DNA of 54,309 nt from Acidobacteriota bacterium (GTDB taxonomy: Bacteria; Acidobacteriota; Terriglobia; Bryobacterales; Bryobacteraceae), in contig VFZO01000013.1 in the NCBI GenBank assembly GCA_016871155.1, positions 1-54,309 of the forward strand, in the 5' to 3' direction. This document shows, in pieces, positions 46,801 through 54,309 of this stretch (position 1 is its first letter; each line of letters starts with the position of its first letter). The notes below the pieces were generated by a model that saw only the letters and a list, made by a program, of their open reading frames with translations, searched no databases and was not told the origin of the DNA. Both the position numbers and the translations under genes were made by a program.

Positions 46801-47080
46801 CAATGGCGCCGCCTTTGCGCCGAACGCGCCGTTCACCTATGGCAACGCCGCGCGCAACCTCCTCGAGCAGCCGGGTCTGGTGAATTTCGATTTCGCCTCG
46901 TTCAAGCGCTTTGCCGTCACCGAGCGGGTGCATCTGCAATTCCGCTTCGAGGCGTTCAATCTGTTTAACACGCCGAAGTTTGGCCCGCCGAACTCCGAGG
47001 TGGGCAACGTGAACTTCGGGCGCATCACCGGCGCGGGCCGGGCGCGGAACCTGCAGTTCGGACTGAAAGTGATCTTCTAA
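43838..47080 (+). CDS. Oar-like TonB-dependent receptor (receptor D)
   Basis: A 1080-residue outer-membrane receptor. GTG 43838 is chosen because it begins a clear signal peptide (VKRFVLALAHFSSFVLAQA); ATG 43787 would place 17 polar residues before it and is the main alternative. Residues 22-105 form a carboxypeptidase-regulatory domain (RLNGVVTDPSGARVAGA). The plug carries DMPLNGRNYVQLALL and MLDGIDNNNVQLA. The barrel ends GLKVIF with the terminal Phe. The MPLNGR turn is shared with receptor A, while B and C differ. It is divergent from the S41 peptidase, suggesting shared control, and converges on the ATP synthase cluster with 158 bases between. Confidence 0.88.
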   Translation: MKRFVLALAHFSSFVLAQAESARLNGVVTDPSGARVAGARVEFVHVGTGARASVTADAEGRYRSLPLRTGEYRVEAQADGFKRAVRGGVVLEIQQTAQLDLTLELGATSESVDVTADAPLLATADATQGQVINNKRIVDMPLNGRNYVQLALLSVGAVETANGARFSTFSAAGQRAPQNNFMLDGIDNNNVQLAAQGRQAETVQPSVDAIQEFKISTNSFSAEYGRATGAVVNASIKSGSNTFHGTAFEFLRNEKLDAKNFFDSPTAKRPPFKRNQYGFSFGGPVIRNETFFFGDYEWTDIRESRTANNTIPTIRMRAGDFGEFRNQVHDPSTYSAATRTRAPFPGNRIPASRLDRAARQAIGWYPAPQTEGLTQNYLANPPNIADVGRGDIRVDQTIGATDTIYFRYSRQGLSEPSSPSLPPPAFGSDSTDFRNAGTNMGLVWSHGWSPRMLTTSRLGWNRLFTDEQPATTTNANAELGLRGVDTVTPGAPRFNISDVTGLGIGANLPNLNDSQTRQFVSDTSFAGGAHSFKFGANLSWLQAFITNPKEGLGVFAFNGNFTRNPLNNTGGNPTADFLLGLAFQTDIANPVYSNLRSPFRHFYAQDEWRVSSKLSLSLGVRYEFNGNWVETRNMLSNYDIDVPGALKPLVVAAKGSRAARALIRDDKNNLAPRFGFSYSAGTRTVVRGAFGLFTGNYEGTGGGRFMLGNPPNTISVRLLTDSITPAFVLQDGVPAGSLDPRNVTNLRLSSFQTDPKWPMAMQWNLNVQRQFGKDLVWETGYYAAKSTHLPTRWNANYALPGAGNINARRRFGSVVYPGSDLVVRPLTIVDRHDWFGNSQFHSLQTRLEKRFSSGLGFLAGYTFSKTIGDTGGFSGAGSPPGSPQGFQNPLNRRLEKSLDDQHLTHRFVASYQYELPFGKGQRAGGAMEGLAGAVLGGWSVGGITTLASGQPQGLTVRGDNANTGDPNRPNLIGDWRLDRSSRTLDRFFNGAAFAPNAPFTYGNAARNLLEQPGLVNFDFASFKRFAVTERVHLQFRFEAFNLFNTPKFGPPNSEVGNVNFGRITGAGRARNLQFGLKVIF

Positions 47081-47238
47081 TTGAAGGCTTGCTCACGCAT
47101 CCGAATGGTGTCGATTGAGACGCCAATATGTACCACCCCAGCGTGGATGCGGCGTCAAACAAACGCCCGTTCCGGTAGGGTGACAACGCCTACAAGGTCC
47201 TTGCTTAGCGGGTATGCGCTTCGAAAGTTTCGTGCGAA

Positions 47239-47646
47239 TTAGCGCCCGGTCTTGGCGACCGCGTCCAGCCGCGCCCGCGCCCGCTCAGCCGCGGCAAGGG
47301 CCCGCGCGATATCCCAATCGCCGGCTTCTTTCAGCCGGCGCTCGGCGCGGTCCAGCGCCTCCTGCGCGCGTTTCATATCGATCTTGTCGGGATGCTCGGC
47401 CGTCGCCGCCAGTACGCGGGTGCGGTCGCCCAACACCTCCACCCAGCCGCCGGCGATGACGACGGAGTGCTGCTTTCCGCCAATCGTGTAGCTGAGCAAA
47501 CCGGCGCCGATTTCGGAGATCAGCGGCGCGTGCTCTGGAAGTATCCCGAGGAAGCCTTCCTTGCCTGGCACCTGCGCTTCGGACACCTGCTCCTTGACCA
47601 GCAGTTTATCCGGCGTCGCGACTTCCAACTCAAACGTCGCCGCCAT
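47239..47646 (-). CDS. atpC: ATP synthase F1 epsilon subunit
   Basis: A 135-residue protein with the N-terminal beta-sandwich of F1 epsilon (LEVATPDKLL, GKEGFLGILPEHAPLIS, VVIAGGWVEVL) and the C-terminal helical hairpin (AQEALDRAERRLKEAG). Epsilon links the gamma shaft to the c-ring and inhibits ATP hydrolysis. It is the last gene of the cluster, 3 bases after atpD. No terminator is obvious downstream. Confidence 0.95.
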   Translation of the reverse strand: MAATFELEVATPDKLLVKEQVSEAQVPGKEGFLGILPEHAPLISEIGAGLLSYTIGGKQHSVVIAGGWVEVLGDRTRVLAATAEHPDKIDMKRAQEALDRAERRLKEAGDWDIARALAAAERARARLDAVAKTGR

Positions 47647-47649
47647 GGC

Positions 47650-49981
<2,332 letters not shown>

Positions 49982-49984
49982 GGC

Positions 49985-51487
<1,503 letters not shown>

Positions 51488-51516
51488 ACTTGTGCGTTTC
51501 TCTCAAAAACCTGAAA

Positions 51517-52065
51517 TTACGAACGAACCAAACGGCCGCGCATCGCCTGCAATTGGCCGCGCACCGATCCGTCATAAACACGTGAGCCGACCCGCGCGAC
51601 GATGCCGCCAATCAACGCCTCGTCGACCGAGTATTGACCAAACACCTTCTTACCTGTCGTCCGCGCCAGCGTCGCTTCTACTTCGCTTCGCTGCGCTTCG
51701 TCCAACGGACGCGCCGATGTGACGGCGGCGCGAACGATGCCGCGGCGCTCGTCGAGTTGCTGCTCCAGCGACGCGAGGATTTCGCCCATCAGCGCGGCGC
51801 GCCGGTGGTCGATAACGACATTCAGGAAATTCTTCAAGACCGGGCCGAAGCCCAACTGCCCGGCCAACCGTCCGGCAGCGGCGCGTTTCTTCCGTACCGG
51901 GACGGCCGGAGAAGCCAAAATATTTCGAAGCTCGACCGATCCGCTTTGCAGCCCATGAAATGCCCGCAACTGGGAGAGAATCTCGTCGGCCGAGGCGCCT
52001 GCCTTGCCATCGCTCACCAGATCGGCCAGTGCGCGAGCGTATCGGGAAGCGACCGCCAAGGACAT
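51517..52065 (-). CDS. atpH: ATP synthase delta (OSCP) subunit
   Basis: A 182-residue stator subunit joining the b stalk to the top of F1. The N-terminal helical bundle starts with VASRYARALADLV, and the C-terminal domain contains LIGGIVARVGSRVYDGSVRG, the most conserved part of the family. Its ATG abuts the atpF stop with no spacer. A 29-base gap follows before atpA. Confidence 0.95.
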   Translation of the reverse strand: MSLAVASRYARALADLVSDGKAGASADEILSQLRAFHGLQSGSVELRNILASPAVPVRKKRAAAGRLAGQLGFGPVLKNFLNVVIDHRRAALMGEILASLEQQLDERRGIVRAAVTSARPLDEAQRSEVEATLARTTGKKVFGQYSVDEALIGGIVARVGSRVYDGSVRGQLQAMRGRLVRS

Positions 52066-52602
52066 CTAGTTCAACCCCTTCAGGAAGCCGCGAATCAAAC
52101 CGGCATCGGTCGGGACCGTCAGTTGCCCGCGCAGCTTTTCCTCGGCGATGTCGACCGCCAGTGCCGCCGCGTAGGCCTTTAGCTTCGCGCGTTCCGCCTT
52201 GGCCATCGACGCGATCTCGTTCTCCCCGTGCGCCTGCATCTTCGCCAGCAGCGAGGCCGTCTCGGTCGAAATCCGCTCTCCTTCGGCAACGATATCGGCC
52301 TTCGCCTTCGCGCGCAGCTCCGAGATCTCGGTCTCGAGATTCCGCAGGCGCGCTTCCATGGCCGCGGTGCGCTCGTTGGCCTCGCGTTGCAACCGCGCGC
52401 CCTCCTCAAGCGAAGCCTTGATCTCGGCGTTCCGGGACGCAAAGAACGCGGGAGCGTTTTTCGCAATCATGTAGGCAAGGCCACCAGCTAGAATCGCGAA
52501 GTTCGCCCATTTCCACACGATGGAAACTTCGGCCGGCCCGCCTCCGTGCTCCTGCGCGGAAAGGGCGGCGGAGAAAGCCGCCAGCACCAGAATGCGCATC
52601 AT
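52066..52602 (-). CDS. atpF: ATP synthase F0 b subunit, with signal-peptide-like N-terminus
   Basis: A 178-residue peripheral-stalk subunit. A first hydrophobic stretch (ILVLAAFSAALSAQ) looks like a cleavable signal peptide. It is followed by the membrane anchor (WKWANFAILAGGLAYMIA) and a long charged coiled coil from about residue 55, rich in Glu/Lys/Arg. ATG 52602 overlaps the b' stop as ATGA, and GGAGG lies 5 bases upstream. The signal-like start is a deviation from enterobacterial AtpF. Pairing with b' means the stalk is probably a heterodimer. Confidence 0.92.
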   Translation of the reverse strand: MMRILVLAAFSAALSAQEHGGGPAEVSIVWKWANFAILAGGLAYMIAKNAPAFFASRNAEIKASLEEGARLQREANERTAAMEARLRNLETEISELRAKAKADIVAEGERISTETASLLAKMQAHGENEIASMAKAERAKLKAYAAALAVDIAEEKLRGQLTVPTDAGLIRGFLKGLN

Positions 52603-53045
52603 GCAGTCCTCCGGAGGACCGAGCCAACGATTTGATCGGCCAGCCTCTCGCTCTCGGCTCTCAGGCTTGCCTGCGCAGCGCGAAACTCATTGGAAAGATC
52701 GGCTTTCGCTATTTCGATCGCCGAATCGGCGCGCTTCTTGGCGTCGGCCAATTGGACGGCCTGTTCCTCGCGCCACTGCTTCCGCAAAGCCTCGTTGTCC
52801 CGGTACACCTCAGCTCGGGCATTCTTGATCGCCTCTTCGTACTCCTTGGCCTTCGCCTCGGCTCTCGCAATGGCGGATTCCGCCTGCTTCCTGGCCCCGG
52901 TCGTCGCGGCGGACCGCTTCTCCAGAACCTCGGCCAACGGACCGAAAAGCATCTTCTTCAAATAGAAGTGCAAGAAAATCAGCAGGAAAAATGTCGGGAG
53001 GCCCTTTAGGACAATCTCGCCGAGCGCGTGCAACGTAGCTTCCAT
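52599..53045 (-). CDS. ATP synthase F0 b' subunit (second b-type stalk subunit)
   Basis: A 148-residue b-type subunit. The membrane anchor is near residues 10-32 (LPTFFLLIFLHFYLKKMLF), followed by the b-family motif GPLAEVLEKR and a coiled coil to the C-terminus. ATG 53043-53045 is chosen because the upstream open extension is polar and Arg-rich with no homology to the family. It heads the visible cluster. Two b-type genes in tandem are common in photosynthetic and several other bacterial lineages. Symbol left blank because naming (atpF2/atpG') varies. Confidence 0.9.
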   Translation of the reverse strand: MEATLHALGEIVLKGLPTFFLLIFLHFYLKKMLFGPLAEVLEKRSAATTGARKQAESAIARAEAKAKEYEEAIKNARAEVYRDNEALRKQWREEQAVQLADAKKRADSAIEIAKADLSNEFRAAQASLRAESERLADQIVGSVLRRTA

Positions 53046-53127
53046 TATGTGGGTACAGAGGGGGCGACGAACTCTCAATGTAACACGTGCGGCTAAACAG
53101 TCGCAACCTTTTGGACGATAGAAACCC
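53046..53127 (-). promoter_or_regulatory. Possible ATP synthase operon promoter in a short divergent gap
   Basis: On the minus strand TTGCGA (complement of 53101-53106) and TACATT (complement of 53077-53082) are 18 bases apart. This would start transcription about 25 bases before the b' ATG. Each box matches consensus at about four of six positions, so the call is tentative. The gap also serves the divergent glycosyltransferase gene. Confidence 0.3.
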
Positions 53128-54309
53128 ATGTGGCGCGGCTCCGTAATCGTGTTTTCGATGAGCCTCCTATTCGTCTGGTGGCTCACCGGTGACCGCCTGA
53201 TTCTCATCAATGATGAGGGCACATTTTTGTCGCAGGCGGCTCGAATCGCCCGCGGAGAAGTGCTCTATCGAGACATCTTCGGCCTCACGGGACCCTTGTG
53301 CTATTGGCTGCTGGCAGTGTTGTTTAAGTTGTTTGGAATCAGCATGCAGACGGCCCACTCGGTGCTTGCGGCAGAGATGGCGGCGCTCACCACTCTCGTG
53401 TTCCTGATCACAAAGCGCCTCTCGGATGAAACCTCCGGATTCATCGCCGCATTCGCCTTTCTGGCCTTCAATGCCGCGGACCCCGGCATGATGGCCATCA
53501 ATCACCGCTGGGACGCGGACACCTACGCAATCCTGGGCGTGTATGCGATTTGGCGCTCGCGGCCCGCGCTCGGCGGATTCCTGCTGGCGCTCTCCTTTTG
53601 GGCAACGCCGGTGATGGGCATTACAGCCTTGGCCGGCGCCGGCGCCGCGTGGTTGATTGGACAACCGGTCCTGCGCGTCGTGGCGGGGGGCGCGGCCGGC
53701 GCGCTGGCCGGTACGGCGGCGTTGTGGGCCACAGGAGGCTTGCAAGGGTTCATCGACGGATTGCTGTGGGCGCGCGCCAACTACTCGGGCGCCAACCGGA
53801 TGGCCTATGGCGAGGTCGTCGGCGGCTACGGAGCGCTCTTCGGAGACGCAGCGGGCGCGGAGCTGGGGTTTCGGGCTCTGCTGGTTTTCGGCCTGACCAT
53901 CTCGGCGTGGCTGCCCGTGCTGAGCGGATTGCTGATTCTGAAGAGCCGGGATCGAAACCTGCTGTTCCTTGGCGTCTGCGGGAGTTCGATGATTCTGGGC
54001 ATGTCGCCGCGATTCGACATCGGCCACCTAATCTTCGCCGCGCCGCTGTTCTATCCCATTGCCGCGTCCTTCCTGCAGAAAGCCCGTTGGACCATCCTCC
54101 CGGTGGGAGCCGTGGGGGCGCTCTTTCTGTTCAGCGCCGTTATCAACCGCATGGGGCTCGTCGAGGTGGAAACGCCGGTCGGCACCGTACGGACGGAAGC
54201 CGGGGCGGCGGAGCTCACGCGGTTTCTCGTCGCCAACGTCAAGCCGGGCGAGAAGCTCTTCGCCTATCCATATGTTCCGATCGTTTATTTGGTGACGGGT
54301 GAGGGAAAA
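53128..54309 (+). CDS. GT-C-type integral membrane glycosyltransferase (ArnT/PMT-like), 3' end outside window
   Basis: An open frame from ATG 53128 runs to the last base of the window (394 residues, no stop). A first transmembrane helix (VIVFSMSLLFVWWLTG) leads into a loop with the acidic motif LINDEGTFLSQAARIARGE followed by VLYRDIFGLTGPLCYWLLA. That DE motif, then tyrosine, Arg-Asp and Gly-Pro, is characteristic of lipid-linked-sugar-dependent glycosyltransferases of the PMT/ArnT/GT87 type. At least eight further hydrophobic helices are visible, and a soluble segment begins near residue 350 (VETPVGTVRTEAGAAELTRF). It probably transfers a sugar at the periplasmic side. Donor and acceptor are unknown. 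Confidence 0.85.
   Translation, partial: MWRGSVIVFSMSLLFVWWLTGDRLILINDEGTFLSQAARIARGEVLYRDIFGLTGPLCYWLLAVLFKLFGISMQTAHSVLAAEMAALTTLVFLITKRLSDETSGFIAAFAFLAFNAADPGMMAINHRWDADTYAILGVYAIWRSRPALGGFLLALSFWATPVMGITALAGAGAAWLIGQPVLRVVAGGAAGALAGTAALWATGGLQGFIDGLLWARANYSGANRMAYGEVVGGYGALFGDAAGAELGFRALLVFGLTISAWLPVLSGLLILKSRDRNLLFLGVCGSSMILGMSPRFDIGHLIFAAPLFYPIAASFLQKARWTILPVGAVGALFLFSAVINRMGLVEVETPVGTVRTEAGAAELTRFLVANVKPGEKLFAYPYVPIVYLVTGEGK

Noticed and set aside
47119-47156. GACGCC...GGCGTC inverted repeat between receptor D and atpC as a bidirectional terminator
   Set aside because: The loop is 26 bases and there is no T tract on either side.

Overview
The window looks like a chromosomal segment of an acidobacterium of the Solibacter/Bryobacter type. 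The evidence is the combination of high-GC coding sequence, four very large Oar-like TonB-dependent receptors with N-terminal carboxypeptidase-regulatory domains, a PadR regulator overlapping an 'acidobacterial duplicated orphan permease' (ADOP), a secreted Ig/BACON-repeat protein with a Solibacter-type C-terminal domain, and three PSD1 cytochrome/DUF1501 gene pairs. The taxonomic call is inference from gene content; no rRNA is present. I saw no tRNA, rRNA, CRISPR array, insertion sequence or phage gene.

Layout. 1-247 is the 3' end of a TPR gene. 255-7628 holds two minus-strand receptors separated by a convincing intrinsic terminator (4157-4189). 7719-12118 (plus) holds a near-consensus promoter with an inverted repeat, padR, the ADOP permease interrupted by an in-frame TAG, and a sulfatase. 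12105-21050 (minus) is a tight four-gene run, read from its 5' end: TIM-barrel glycoside-hydrolase-like protein, Ig/BACON surface protein, TonB-dependent receptor, alkaline-ceramidase-like membrane protein. 21075-23605 (plus) carries ttcA and the DUF47/PiT phosphate-uptake pair.

23851-43502 is the most distinctive part. It contains three copies of a PSD1 (DUF1549/DUF1553, two CxxCH motifs) plus DUF1501 module. Each copy sits in an apparent operon with a different hydrolase: an SGNH acetylesterase plus a small HExxH protein, an M20 peptidase, or an S41 peptidase. A xylose-isomerase-like TIM-barrel protein and a BON protein lie between modules. A divergent region then leads to a fourth receptor (43838-47080).

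47239-53045 (minus) is the ATP synthase cluster b'-b-delta-alpha-gamma-beta-epsilon. Subunits a and c are missing from it. Divergent from it, and running off the end, is a GT-C-type membrane glycosyltransferase.

How the genes may work together. Receptors, the Ig-like surface protein, sulfatase, SGNH esterase, GH-like protein and exported isomerase together suggest capture and processing of complex polymers outside and in the periplasm. The PSD1 proteins could carry electrons through covalent heme near DUF1501 proteins of unknown chemistry. This is a hypothesis from context only. The best candidate for an undescribed system is the repeated PSD1-DUF1501-hydrolase module.
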